Assembly (NCBI GenBank): GCA_009761415.1
Contig: QUOL01000024.1
Location: 248,001 to 312,000 of the forward strand
Reading direction: 5' to 3'
DNA: 64,000 nt
Source of the DNA: Sarcomyxa edulis
Taxonomy: Eukaryota; Basidiomycota; Agaricomycetes; Agaricales; Mycenaceae
Shown here: positions 20,877 to 32,679 of the stretch, in pieces
How the letters are laid out: the number at the start of each line of letters is the position of its first letter
How positions within the stretch are numbered: the first letter of the stretch is position 1
Notes under the pieces: generated by a model
The model's database searches: none
Told to the model about the DNA's origin: nothing
What the model saw: only the letters and a program-made list of their open reading frames with translations
Position numbers and translations under genes: made by a program

Positions 20877-21082
20877 GACCAAGCATGCGCATACCGCCAC
20901 CGAGAATTTTGCCAGTCGTTATGGGAAGAGTTAAAAGACATAAGGTTCAGAGTAAACATAAAACAAACAAAGATAAGATAACTTAGATAAGAGATAAACC
21001 CGATTAGGTAGGATTCAGCATCGAACGACATCCTCAGATTTCGCTTTTAACTCTTCCCATAACGGATGGGTAGGAGTCTGAT
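20877..21082. repeat. Right inner inverted-repeat arm
   Basis: Reverse complement of 2572-2767. It has its own inverted 21-bp pair at 20917-20937 and 21044-21064. The spacer between them differs in length from the left copy (148 bp against 137 bp over the fold-back). A TCAGACTCTA motif just outside (about 21092-21101) also recurs near 2532-2541. Confidence 0.85.
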
Positions 21083-21109
21083 CAGATATCTAGAGTCTGA
21101 ATCTGGAGA

Positions 21110-21182
21110 CTAAGTTAGCGGAGCCATCCGGCGGCTTTCCGCAACAACCAAAAGCCACCCAATGGCTTACTGCAAACTCTCT
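21110..21182. repeat. Right terminal inverted repeat
   Basis: Ends GCAAACTCTCT, the inverse of the left end, preceded by TAAGCCA-type motifs in inverse orientation. The AAT that follows is also found before the left end. Confidence 0.55.
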
Positions 21183-21610
21183 AATGTCTCAGTAGTGATA
21201 TACACGCAAATGGCACTCACTATTATGTAAGCAATGTCGCCGACATGAATATCTTGCATGATTGGATTGACTTCAGATGTAGAAAATGTACAACCAACTT
21301 GGTAGGGACTTGAAAATGGGTAGCGGAGTGAAATTACGGTAACGTTGAGACCTACGAATCGGCGCGTATAAGCAACTCGAACCAGTTCACGAACGATCCA
21401 CACGGTCGTTTGAATTTCCTTCTTCCTCCTTCCCGCGCCACTAGCAGTGCACGACACATCTTACATCTCTCGTCGAATCAGAAGTTCTTGAACGTGGCCA
21501 TGAACCTTTTTCTTGTGCTGCAGCACCTTCCTTCGTCGCGTCCGAAAGTGCAGCAGTCTACCGACCCGTACGTCTATGCGTAGACGATTGTTACCTTTTT
21601 TATTTGCAGG
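21183..21610. other. Intergenic, element end to Nudix gene
   Basis: About 430 bp without a recognised gene. It is the 3' flank of the Nudix gene, so the outer element inserted close behind that gene. Confidence 0.5.
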
Positions 21611-23044
21611 TTATGATGAGGTAGACCAGTCCAGGTATTGCCCGCCTGCAGCCCATGGAGTCGGGTGAATGAATCTGCCTTTGAGCTCGCGACACACATC
21701 CACAAATCTGGGATCTGAGTATTCCGTTATATACCCATGACGAATCAAGAAGTCGATTAAAGCCAGCGCAGAACTGGGCTTGAACATCCTTGCGAGTAGA
21801 TTTTTTAGGATTGTCTGTGCGTCCATTAATTCGAAGCTCTCCACCTCCCCATCCGCCACGTTGGTGCGAGGACGGACACTGCCGTCAGAGGGGAGCGGTA
21901 AGTCAAAGAGGTAGTATAAGCCAGGTAGGATCAATCCTTCTGGAGATCGATTGGGAAAAGGGAGGACCCCAACTGAGCGAGCATAATCTTCGACGTATTT
22001 TGGATCCAGCAAGGCCTCCTCGGCGCATTCCCGAATGATGGTAGTAGACGCCGTGTCGCCCACGCCAATGCCACCCCCAACAGTTACGTCAAGAAGACCC
22101 GGCCACCTAATAATTTAGCAAGTGTATAGATTGGATCAGCATGATTTCTATGAAGAGACCTATACACCTACGTTTTCTTGCTTATGGAACGCCGAGGTAC
22201 CCATACCATCATTCGACCACTTTCAGAGCAATGAAAATAGGCTACATCAACGATATGAGTAGACTGGATGGACAAAAGATGTAATCTCCTCACCTATGAG
22301 AAGACAACCGAAATTCGCGAATCCGAATAGAGGAAGGGCCGCACGTTCAATGGTAAATGCTACAGGATCACAGGACGATGGCAGGCGTTTCGATGGATGA
22401 TGATATACGGGAAAAGATTCGTTGCTCCAGCCTTGGTACTCAGATGTGAGTATTTTTATGATAGTTGTATGAACAAATGTTTTAATACCTTTCAGAAAGT
22501 CCTTAAACCTACCATCATCTCTCAATGTACGCACTATTCTATCTATGTGCATCGTACGAGCAGATCTCCCATCCTCGTTGACCCACGGAGCAAACGAGAT
22601 CGACGCTAACTTGGACACGTCACCATTGCGAGTCTGAAATCGCCACGGTGACTTTCCCGTGTCTGTAACGCATTTTTTGTAATCGTTTCGTATCGCAGAA
22701 ACGATGGGGGGTGAAAGCATCCCAACAGGCGGAAAGATTGGCGAGTTCTCTGGTGCAACGTAGAAAGGTATGACTGCGTTGGCACCGCCATTGGCTACAT
22801 CTGTCATCCTGGAGCTGACTTCAAGGTCTCGAGTATCCTTTATCTCAGGCACCACCAAATTATTGGCCTTGACAATAAGTGGGAGCAAGCTCGTATGCCC
22901 TGAAGGGAGTGAGAGGGGTTTGGGGGCCTTTGTAGGATGGTAGAAACGTATCAAAACGTCCTTTGTCGTGAACTTCGGGCGTCTGGCGAACGAGACCCGC
23001 AAGTGTACAACGGAACCCAATTGCCCAGGGAAGAAACGCGACAT
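21611..23044 (-). CDS. Nudix hydrolase with N-terminal DUF4743-type domain
   Basis: Exons 23044-22489, 22431-22294, 22241-22172 and 22106-21611 give 419 residues. The Nudix box spans GGGIGVGDTAS and RECAEEA, with Asp in place of the usual first Glu. After it come LPGLYYLFDLPLP and DGEVESFELMD, typical of the fungal family related to thiamine pyrophosphokinase and to yeast YJR142W. That yeast protein acts on damaged thiamine diphosphate forms. The upstream part (VGMLSPPIV, LPLIVKANN) fits the companion domain. About 65 N-terminal residues before LLPLIVKANN look atypical, so the start could lie further in or an intron may be missed. It sits 222 bp downstream of the viperin-like gene on the same strand. 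By family it hydrolyses a nucleoside-diphosphate-type substrate in the cytosol; the exact substrate is unknown. Confidence 0.85.
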
Positions 23045-23266
23045 TGGCACGCCCCGTCGATGGTCGAGGGACCAGGGTCTTGCAAGTAAATCAAAAATCA
23101 AAAAATTGACGCGTGACGGCTTGTTCGTTTGCGGCTCTATCTATTTATATAACGCGTCTCCCTCTCGGGAACTTCGTTCCATCGACTGTCGATTGTTGAG
23201 TAGATTCAAGAACCCGACTACTTACTATAGAGTCTTAAGTCGTACGTAGTGTACAATATGCTACTC

Positions 23267-24474
23267 TTACCATTCTGGGAGCACGCTCTCTTGATCCATG
23301 ATTCTGCTCCAATCAAACACACCTCCTCTGTTCAAGAATGCTTCATGATCAAAGCCAGCGTCCTTCAATGCTTCCTTGACCCCAACTCTGAGAATAGAGC
23401 GACCGGGTACTTTACCTCCATCTTGACAGTTCAGAAAGCTTGAAACTGAGTATCAGAGTCTTCCGTTCGAATGAAGAACAAAATGCGACGACTGAGACAT
23501 ACCGCATCTCTTCATCTAGATTGAGGTATGAGTCTCGCATAGATTCATTGTCTTCCGGCACAAGACAAGCTTGACCGCGGTGCCTCTCCAGAAATTTCTG
23601 AAACTGTTCATCGGTGATGACGAGATTCCTGGCATCCCGTAAGGATTGATTCTGTTCGCCCGTATTCTCGCCGTCTAATAGAAGGACCTGGAAGACCTGA
23701 ATACGACGATGATCAGAAAAAATGACAGTAGTGCTATGCAGAGAGACCATTCCTACCTTCCATCGAACGGGTGCCAGTTCTTCGATACTTTGATTCATGT
23801 CTTCTTCCCAATTGTACCTAGAGCCAGAAATAATTTAGTTACGACTCTCGTTTCAAGCTGTCGTTTTACATACCTGGTAATGACCGAATTTATCTTCAAC
23901 TTGATGTTATATTCACGACACCATTCCGCCACCTGAAAGACACGTCCGATGTGGTTTCCCATCCCCTTCTCGGAACGACCGAGGCGGATGTTGCACTCGG
24001 CATCGAAGCTGTCGCACGAGATGGCCATAACATCAAGATATTTACCGTACATTTCCAGCCATTTTTTCGTGACTTTCGAACCGTTATTGACAACGGAACA
24101 GGATTCGAGATGGAGTTCCTCCTTGCAAAATCGGAATATTTCACCGATAAAATCAGGTTTGAGGAAAGGTTCGCCGCCACTGATGTTGAGTTTCTTCATT
24201 CCTGCTTGCGCGAGGAGACGGAGACCTTGCTTGGCCTCGTCTAAAGGCAGGATGTACAAGTTCTTGGTGGTATGAAAGCAAAAATCGCATGCATAATTGC
24301 ATTTCCTGAACTTCGTGTTAGTTAACACCGAGATCAAAGATACAGAACTCACCTGTGAGGGAAATAGTTGACAGAGATAGGGACCACGTCAAGTTGGTCC
24401 TCAGAGTTTGCAAGAGGATGTATAGATACAAGAGACGAAAGTGTGGATTGAAACCAAGTGGCATAGGAAGACAT
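23267..24474 (-). CDS. Viperin-like radical SAM enzyme (nucleotide dehydratase family)
   Basis: Exons 24474-24353, 24305-23874, 23817-23757, 23696-23503 and 23438-23267 give 326 residues. The radical SAM cluster is CNYACDFC (Cys43, Cys47, Cys50), preceded by SVNYF and followed by FCFHT. Further viperin landmarks are NISGGEPFL, CDSFDAE, NWEEDM, PVRWKVFQVLL, MRDSYLNLDEEMR and a C terminus ending in Trp (DWSR...PEW). Length and end match animal viperin without its N-terminal membrane helix, so the enzyme is probably cytosolic. Animal viperin turns CTP into the chain terminator ddhCTP, and prokaryotic homologues are antiviral. Whether this one prefers CTP or UTP cannot be read from the sequence. 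No key residue is missing, so it looks functional. Confidence 0.93.
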
Positions 24475-26193
24475 GCTTTACTGGAGAGCTGAGACGAGAC
24501 ATACGACGACCTTTTATCCTGATAAAGGACCACTCTTTATGATTCTGGACGCGTCAGATCTAGGGCTCCAAGAGTTATTGTGGGTAGACGCCCTCGTACT
24601 TGGAATTCGATGCATGTCGGAAGCGCATGGTATACTGCGGAAGTCGCTTCTTGTAGGGATGTGGCCACAAAATTGGATGTCGAATACCAGTATAGATTGA
24701 ATTGCAAGTGAACATCATCCGGTAGAGCTTGTTATGAATTGAGGACCTCAGGTATTGGACGGTATCGAGCGACCAAGTGGATCATTGTGAGAATTCAATG
24801 GAATAAACTATGCGTTTGGCGCCTTTGGACCTGAATGCTGCGCTATTGCAGCGCTCGTAGCCTCGTACTTGAAGAAGAGATAGTTTACGCACAAAACGAA
24901 GAGCGGAGACCTTTGTCTTCTGAGGGTTCGACGTCTCTAGTACATTATTGGCCTATCTGATTAGCGCACATCACCTGCGGGCGCAGTACACGATCCCAGG
25001 TTGAAGTCCTCAGAAGCACCGCGAGAAGAGACGCGAGGAGTATGTCTGTTGTAGGAGGTACACCTGATCAGATCAGTCCAAAGATGGCTACTCGGGACTG
25101 ATTCATGTACGATTGGAGCTTTAGGCCTGAGGGTGAGCGCTTGAATTATTGTTAGCGCTCGTCTGTCATATGACAGCTTCTGAGAATTTGAAATGAATGA
25201 ACCGAATAGCACACACCTAGCAAATCACTTCTTTCACTTCTTCACGAAATTTCGAGCGTGGAGCGTCGAGATAGGGCTGCAAACGACTGTCTCAGTGTCT
25301 GACGGTCTACTGCGCTGTCCATCGATTAGATTCCATCGATTAACTGAGTATCACTCATTACCCAGACTTTCTCCAAGCACGCCGATAAGCTATATCTGCT
25401 GTGTTATCGTGGTTCCCTGTGGTCTGGGATGTCGTCGACAATGGGCATTCTGACTGCGACTCTGGGTCCTGAGATTGTCGATGAGTTGGGGCGAAGGGCC
25501 CGGTCTAGCTGGCTGAACCAAAGCGGTGACTCCGGTGAGTACTCCGTGTTCTGAATTGTATCTGCAGACCATATTTTGAGACGTCAGCGTATAGGTGGTT
25601 CTTGAACCGCTCTGCTTTCGGATATCTTTTGCCAGCAGCCAGTGCGTTGTCATGGATAACAAAAATTAGAAATGGAGTTCTGCAGATCATAACTCGGCAA
25701 AGAGAGTTGCGCGCCAACACAGACTCCATCGCTACACCCAAAATACTACGAACACAGTCTCCTAGGAGTCCACCACGTTAACGTTCAGGGATGAGAATCT
25801 TGGAATCGTGGATTGCTCAATGGAGAGATGGGTTATCATACTCGACGAGTCTTCAGGTCCCCGTATACTATGTGTTGGTGACCTCTAAGGCCTGATGTAT
25901 CGGGAGTCTCTTGACGAGGCAAACAAAAGCGACTCTTGGCGATATGTTTCGGTACTTTCAAGATACATTTCTTGGATTTTTGCTATAAACCTGGCACGAT
26001 TGGCCCGCAATCAGCGCAGTGGGCTCGAGGCTCGACTGAGAGGTTCATCCGCCCCGCTAAAACACGCGACCCTATTCGGGAATCCAATAAATTCGCTGTT
26101 GGAAATTGCAAAAAGTTCTTTGCCTTCACACCTTCATCTTTCGTCTTTTCTCCTTCTCTTCAGCCCAGTAAAATTCGTTTTTACTGCTCGATA
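24475..26193. other. Intergenic between viperin-like gene and desaturase
   Basis: 1.7 kb with only short frames on both strands. It would contain both divergent promoters. No repeat or RNA gene was recognised. Confidence 0.45.
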
Positions 26194-27908
26194 ATGTCTC
26201 CAAAAGGCGGCGAGGTCGCCGAACAGGTCGTGTTCGTTGTCCCCGACGTTCCCATAAAGGATCTCCTCAGCTCCATTCCTCCACATTGCTTCAAGCGGTC
26301 TGCCCTGAAATCGTCCGTTTATCTCGTATGGGATTGCTTCGTGATCTTTTGTCTCTATGAGATGGCTACGATCTCGGACTCATATATGACTCCAAATCAT
26401 CTATCCTTGCCATATCCTTTCCTTTATCCTTTGGCGCGGTTTTCCATCTGGTCTCTATATGGCTTTTTTGCCGGTCTATTTGGTATGGGTCTATGGGTCA
26501 TCGCGCACGAGTGCGGTCATCAAGCGTTCTCTGAATCAAAAACCTTGAACGATGCTGTTGGCTGGGTCTTACATTCTGGGTGCGTCGAAATCCAAGCTTT
26601 CAATCTGTTTTTCTGTACTTACGTCGTTTTGCGTCGGCTCCATAAGTCTCGGCGTTCCATATCATTCATGGCGCATCACACACGCGAAACATCACGCATC
26701 GAATTGCCATATGTCACAAGACCAGGTCTATGTACCCTGGACACGAACAGAAATGGGCCTTCCACCTTTGGATCCCACGAAGGACGACGTCCTCGGTCTC
26801 AATGTCTCGGAAGAAGTTCAAAAAGAGATGTGGGAAGCCCTTGGCGATTCACCTATCGGTGCTAGCTTTACCTCTGCGTTTTACCTGGTGAATTAAAACA
26901 TTTTTTGGAAGCCTGATGCTATCAATACTTATGTCAAAAGTACACAGATTGCGGGGCTCCCATTCTATCTCGTCAACAACACTGCTGGACAACCAAGATA
27001 CCCGAAGTTCACCAGTCGTGAGTCATCTTTCATCATCTTCTCATCATGATCTAATCCAGTCATCTCGTAGACTTCAAGCCCTCGTCTATAATGTTTGCAC
27101 CTCATCAGTACAGGCAGATCATCATATCAGATATCGGCATTCTAATCTGGTTAATGCTCATTGTGGCATTCTCGCAAAGCAAAGGGTTTGCCACCGTCTT
27201 CCGGGTCTACCTCGTTCCCTACATTTGGTATGTACCTCGTCTTGTTCTTCCATGCCAATGCCTGATAATCCTATTCTAGGGTTAATCATTGGCTCGTGCT
27301 TATCACGTTCCTTCAACATACGTCTCGATTGGTAAGTTACGCATGCATCAATAGCAACGAAATAAACTCATCGTCAGTTCGTAGATTCCCCACTACCGCG
27401 CTGACACATTCACTTTTGTCCGCGGGGCACTCTCCACTCTGGACCGTAGTCTTCTTGGAGACCTTGGCAGCGTTATGGGCTGGATCGGCGCACATTCTAC
27501 CAACGGTATATCGGAAACGCACGTTCTTCATCATCTGAGCAGCAAAATCCCTCATTATAATGCGTACGTGTCTCTTTACTGTCATTCAACCGTTACTAGA
27601 CTTCTCAATATTCTAGATGGGAGGCTTCTGATGCTCTACGAAAATGTTTGGCTCAACATGGAATCACACGACAAGGTGCACCGGGTGGTTGGGCTGAAGT
27701 CTACCGAGTCCTCAGAGAATGCAAGGTCCGTACATCGCTCCTTGTCGATTCAATTATCCTCACATAAACTCATTCTCGATCGCATCACCAGTTCGTCGAA
27801 GACCAAGGTTCCGTCTTGTTCTACAAAAATGCTCGCGGGCTCGCCGCCGCAAGACCTGTCTTCGCAGACATAGCCGCCAGCGACTCTGGTATAGAAATTG
27901 ACCGATAG
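26194..27908 (+). CDS. Delta-12 (oleate) fatty acid desaturase
   Basis: Eight exons: 26194-26579, 26647-26887, 26948-27017, 27071-27227, 27280-27331, 27385-27563, 27617-27725 and 27792-27908, 436 residues. The three diiron histidine boxes are present: HECGH (105-109), HAKHH (141-145) and HVLHH (348-352). Four hydrophobic stretches place it in the endoplasmic reticulum membrane. ADTFTFVRGALSTLDRS and SSKIPHYNA are typical of fungal FAD2-type enzymes, which introduce the second double bond into oleate to give linoleate. A delta-15 or bifunctional activity cannot be excluded. The 5' region before the ATG is pyrimidine-rich, as is common for highly expressed fungal genes. Confidence 0.93.
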
Positions 27909-28276
27909 ATCTTTTCTTAGAGGGGGTAAGGTGGTTCGAGTGAAGTACTTATAGGAGTCGGGATCGATAATTATATGCCCTCTTGCATTTGCGCAAGTAA
28001 TCAGCCGGTCGACGGGTCGCATTCATTGCCCTCGCCTGGGACTTTTCTCTCACACCACAGATACCTAGAAATGCATGCATGTTATCTTATATACATTCAT
28101 AATCTCCAGACAGCTTTCCATTGATGCCACGCGTCGGAGTAGATGACATGATCACGTGACTCAAGGCGCGTCGAGAATCTTTTCTGACCTTTGGTAGCCG
28201 TCTCTTCTGTCTCGAAACTTGAGATATCTTTTGAGCCAGTGCAATATTTGGTACAAGTTGTGTATAAAGGCTCTAC

Positions 28277-29984
28277 CTACGACGTTAATGGGAGCTGCTG
28301 TACAGGCTCACTGTCGAGGTGAGAAGCGATATCTTCGACGATACTTTGCGAAACAGGAGCTTGGAAAAAGTACCGCGTATTCCTGATATTGTCGTGACCA
28401 TGGTCATTAACGTAGGTTGCCTGTGGAATGACGCGCCAAAAATTAGGGCAGACGATGCCAGGATCAGATCAGAAGTGCTCACCGATTCCATCGTCAATGC
28501 CACCGAGCCATTTCCGCGATACCCGTAGGAAAGATAGAAATCGATAGGCGAACCATCGTTCAAGATTATGAACCTAGTAGAGCAGACATATGAGCAATAC
28601 ACGCCAAGGGGAGAAAAGGATAACTGAAGTGTTGTACTGGATTATCCGGATTTGCATTGTGGAATGATTTCCATACCAGCTCAATTTTGTTCCATGAAGA
28701 TTAACATCCGAAAGATGATCCAGAGAATACGGAGGCTCAGGCATAATGACCACGTTCGGGCTGATCAGACCAAATTCTGCCCATTCTGAATCGATATGGA
28801 GAGTGGCTCGCGTGTGATGTAGTCTTTGGGGCTCAGAAAGCCAGAGGTACGCATTGTGGAGTGCATCAGCACGATCACGAAGAACTCGACTCGTCGCATT
28901 TCTCATGAGCTCCCACAACGGGACAACCTCAAATCGGGATATTTGCGAGTGCGCGTGCATGGTATCCGCCCATCGGACGTATTTTTCGTAATTGGTCTGG
29001 TCCATGGCGATATCTCGGGCAAGTAGTGGGTCGCCACCGACAACGCTGACCTTTCCTTGGACAGACTCCAAAAAGCTCAGATACTGTGACGTCGTTTTTA
29101 TCGATGCATCGAAATTTCCATGCGCGGGTATGCCGTTGTGGAAAGCGAGAACGTCCGCTGGGAAATCCTGATGAATTTCTACGCTTTCAGCCGAGTCCCA
29201 CTGATATAAGAGTGAGAGATTTGATGTAATATCAGTACACGCAAATAGAGTAAGTACACTAAAAAAACTCACGAGGACGAATTTTGCACCGTAGTCTACA
29301 GCAACGACGAGGTGGCTGCCATTTCTCGAGAAGAACAATTTGTATTTCTCAATTGTAGATAATGACCTGTCGAAAGGTACAGGGAGATGTGCAGTCGCCT
29401 GCTCGACCCAAGTTTCATTGAAGTAAAGGTCTGACCGGTTGAACGCGACGCGATAGCCTTCAGCTCTGGAAGCAAAAATCCCGTGTTGGGAGTGAATTGG
29501 CATGACGTCGGGATTCAACAGGTGTTCCAATCCTACTCCGGTTACAGCAAAATAGTCCGTATACAAGCTCGGATCGGTCAAAAAGGACTGAACAACATCG
29601 AGACCGTTCCGAAAAGTCGTAAACTTGGAGGTAGTACGCGCAGAAGTACCATTGGTGACGAAGATACCCTTCGGACATTTGTGCATTACGCCTCCTGTAT
29701 CGGTAACGCGTACACTGCAGATCAGAAATATTCATGGAGATATGAAGAAACCAAGATTTCTCATACCAATGTCGCACGACTGGACAGCAGGGCCCGGGTC
29801 AAGGAAACGAGGGGCAATGTGTCCAAGGGTTGAAGCCGCGAGCTTGGAGAAAAGGTCATCGTATCAGTCGTAGTTTCGAAGGAAAAAGACTCACTGCATC
29901 TATGTCAATTGGGATGCCCCGAAAACTGGTCATGTCTATACCACATCCAAGCCATGACATCGCGGGAAGTATCAGGTTTACCAT
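28277..29984 (-). CDS. MACPF-domain-like protein
   Basis: Exons 29984-29895, 29842-29767, 29694-29273, 29200-28677, 28573-28483 and 28420-28277 give 448 residues. The segment YKLFFSRNGSHLVVAVDYG fits the MACPF signature, in which an aromatic-rich stretch precedes FGTH and a later glycine. VSVVGGDP and PLWELMR downstream also fit. No secretion signal is evident (N terminus MVNLILPAMSWLG). The C-terminal 120 residues look like a separate beta-rich domain. MACPF proteins of fungi include pore formers that act with a partner protein, but many have no known toxicity. No partner gene of that type is next to it. The assignment rests on motif recognition. Confidence 0.7.
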
Positions 29985-30653
29985 TGAGAACGTATGAGGT
30001 GATGGGGATATGAGTTGAGGGCACAAAGTGAGTGACTGCTTTATAGAAAGGAGAGGCAAACGTTGGTAAGAAATAAGGATATATGAATGCTTAACTTACT
30101 CAACAGTGGGTCAGCAGACAAGACTTCGGTGAGGAATAGATACCGTCTTGAGGCGTACATTTTTGGAGTGTGTTCGGATCCGCACGATTCATTACACCGT
30201 CGTCGGAGAGTGTGAGCTTGTAATTCAAAGGCGTTGACATCACCTCGGTCGGAGGAGAGGCGGTCGAAGTAAATCAAGGGTACATGCATCGTCAAATCCT
30301 GCCTGTATAACGTCACTATAAGCGTGTACGACTAAACGTTGGGTTAGTGAACGTGCGTGGGATGCAAAGCAGGCTTTTAAGCATAGTCTGGGAACGCAGA
30401 ACACCTGAGTGCTTGGGTCAAGTGTTCTACCTTGTAATATTGCGTCGATATAGGATCGAACTTTGCACCAATATTGCCGCTTTGACGACGACCCAGCCAA
30501 ACGAGAACAAATCATCTAGACCAAGTTCGCTTGAAGGACGATCAAGTGGATTACCTCAATTCTAGAAAGGGAGGAAATAATGCGATTGATATGTCATAGT
30601 ACATTGACGGACCGAACTTTAAATCAAGGAGATCTTGAATCTCCGACTCGGAG
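29985..30653. other. Intergenic, no gene recognised
   Basis: About 670 bp between the start of the MACPF-like gene and the stop of the dehydrogenase gene. Frames of up to 91 codons occur on the minus strand but show no family. Confidence 0.4.
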
Positions 30654-32399
30654 TCAAGGTGTGATCACGATCTTGAGCGCCGCTTTACTATTCATCTTAT
30701 CCAGAGCCTTCTGATACTCTTTGATATTGTATACGTCGGTGACCTGTGATTGAGCAATGCATCACCGTTAACGGAACACTCTTTGAACAGTATAGAATGA
30801 GAGCGAGTGCACACCATGCCCTTGACTTTAATCTTCCCGCTCTCGAGATATGCGACGGCGCGCGGGAAGCAGTGGGTTTGGGCGAAGGAGCCAATGATCT
30901 GGGACGAATAATACAATGTCAATGTCAAGGATTGAGAAAAAAGAGGCAGCGTACCTTGATCTCATTCTTGAAGATCTTATGAATGGAGCAGTTGAGGAAT
31001 GCACTCAATAAGAACAGGATGCCACTCACTTTATAAGGAGACCAGTGAACTCGCGCTGATCAAACAGTATGAAGGGAATCAATGATGGACAGACTATCAA
31101 ATCGTCTCACCTTTATCGGAATAAACACCATATATCATGTACGTGCCTCCTCTCCTTACAAAATCGAAGGCATCGTTGGCTACTTTCTCAGAGCCGGTGG
31201 CTTCGATCTAAGCAACGGTTCATCAAGACCCTCTCCCACAGAACGGTGGATGACACGAACGACAATATCAAAACCATGAGGATAATCCGACTTGATATTA
31301 TCCCACTGCGCCTTTGGTTCATTTCGGTCAAGCTCGATGTAAACATCGCCTGCATCAAGTTGCTTAGCGATCTCAGTCTTGATGCCTTTGTTTGCCGCAA
31401 TCACTACTTTGGCGGCACCATTGAGTTTGAGGAGCTGGGCCAGGATTAGACCTATGAAGATGATGGATTAACGGAGCTTGGAAGCGATTCGGAACGTTTG
31501 AGTAGAAACCTGTGGGTCCAGCTCCTACGATAAGGACGTCAACTCCTACGGCAGCGTTGAGCTTGTCCATCCCGTGAATAGCGCAAGCTGCTGGTTCTAC
31601 CAGAGTGGCTTCCTGGTCAGTCAAGTTGTGGATCTTATAAACCTTTGTGCCCTCGCTGGATATTGGTCAGAGGCATAAACCCTCGCAGAGAAACGGTGAG
31701 TGACTTACAAGACGACATATTCAGCAAACCCACCAGCCATACTGACCCCTCTGCCGACGAAGTTTTCGCATAGAAGACTCCGGCCTCGACGGCAGTAGAA
31801 GCAGTTTTCACACTTGGACGGTTCAGATTGATGATTGCAACCCATGTGAGAGGCTGTGAGCTTACAGTTACACCAGGATCTGCAACACATCGATCACCTA
31901 GCTCGAAGCCTTTCACGTCCTTCCCAATCGCGGATATTGTGCCGACTACTTCGTGGCCTAAATCAACTTTAGAGGATGGACCATTCTCAAGGTTGGACAG
32001 CTGCTTACCTGGGATAAGCTATACAAGTACGTCAATATGTGTCTGAGACTGTATGGATAATAGCTCTCACAGGAAACTTCGTGATGAACTCTCCTTCGTG
32101 AATATGGCAATCCGTTCCGCACATGCCTGTGGGAGTTCAGTTGATGCACATACGCACTCTAGGTGAAGCTCACCGCAGAAGGAAACTACAACGCATGGTA
32201 AGTTTTGTGACTATGTCATGCACATGAGATAGGCTTGCACCTTTTAGCATTATCTCATCGTCTGCGATCTGTGGGACCGGCACAGTCACGACCTCGAAGT
32301 TTCGAGCCTGGCAACCGACATTAGTGGCTCTCTGCACCAGATATGAATGGAATTTACTGCATGATAGTACAGTGCATTCATCGTCGTCGATTCCGACAT
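30654..32399 (-). CDS. Zinc-type polyol/alcohol dehydrogenase (MDR family)
   Basis: Medium-chain dehydrogenase split by many introns; the first exon starts at 32399 ([14 protein letters not shown]) or at the in-frame ATG at 32381. Catalytic zinc motif [15 protein letters not shown] and GHEVVG, structural zinc cysteines [15 protein letters not shown], a [12 protein letters not shown] helix, the nucleotide-binding loop VGAGPTG and VEATGSEK follow in order. The family oxidises or reduces polyols such as D-arabinitol or sorbitol with NAD(P) in the cytosol; arabinitol dehydrogenase is the nearest in appearance, but the substrate is not settled. It diverges from LYS2 with about 280 bp between the starts. 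Confidence 0.85.
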
Positions 32400-32679
32400 G
32401 AGAGATGGGGAAATACTAGCAAGCAGCTCGTCGGACCCATGTGTGCTTTAGTAGTGCGCCTGACCGGGATAACGACTGAGACCCCGGAGAAACGGAGTCC
32501 TGTGATATCCGGGGTCCCGTTGCGCCTGTTTAGCAAGAGCTTCTGGATTATGTAATATTCCCAGAAAAACTCTTTTCGATCGATCGCGTGTTCCGTCCTT
32601 GACTCGAGTCCTCAACTGCTCACATTTTGCAGTTCCACATCTCACCTTGTGGACACTTTCCAGAGAGTATCGAGGCTCA
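32400..32679. promoter_or_regulatory. Shared divergent promoter region
   Basis: About 280 bp separate the ATG of the dehydrogenase (-) from that of LYS2 (+), so both promoters must lie here. No specific operator was recognised. Confidence 0.45.

Larger units (their letters stand above)
1313..21182. mobile_element. TIR element with RecQ helicase and DUF6589 gene (nested)
   Basis: Outer mobile unit of 19,870 bp. Both ends carry the inverted 11-mer AGAGAGTTTGC, followed by several AAGCCA/TGGCTT subterminal motifs on each side. The trinucleotide AAT flanks both ends (1310-1312 and 21183-21185), a candidate 3-bp target duplication. Further in, long inverted arms (2572-2767 and 20877-21082) confirm the symmetry. 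Cargo is a RecQ-like helicase (+), a DUF6589 gene (-) and a small acidic ORF (-). Without the 12,255 bp added by the Gypsy insertion and its duplication, the unit would be about 7.6 kb. It matches no named superfamily I can place. The inner arms are seen directly; the exact outer limits are inferred from a short match. Confidence 0.65.
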
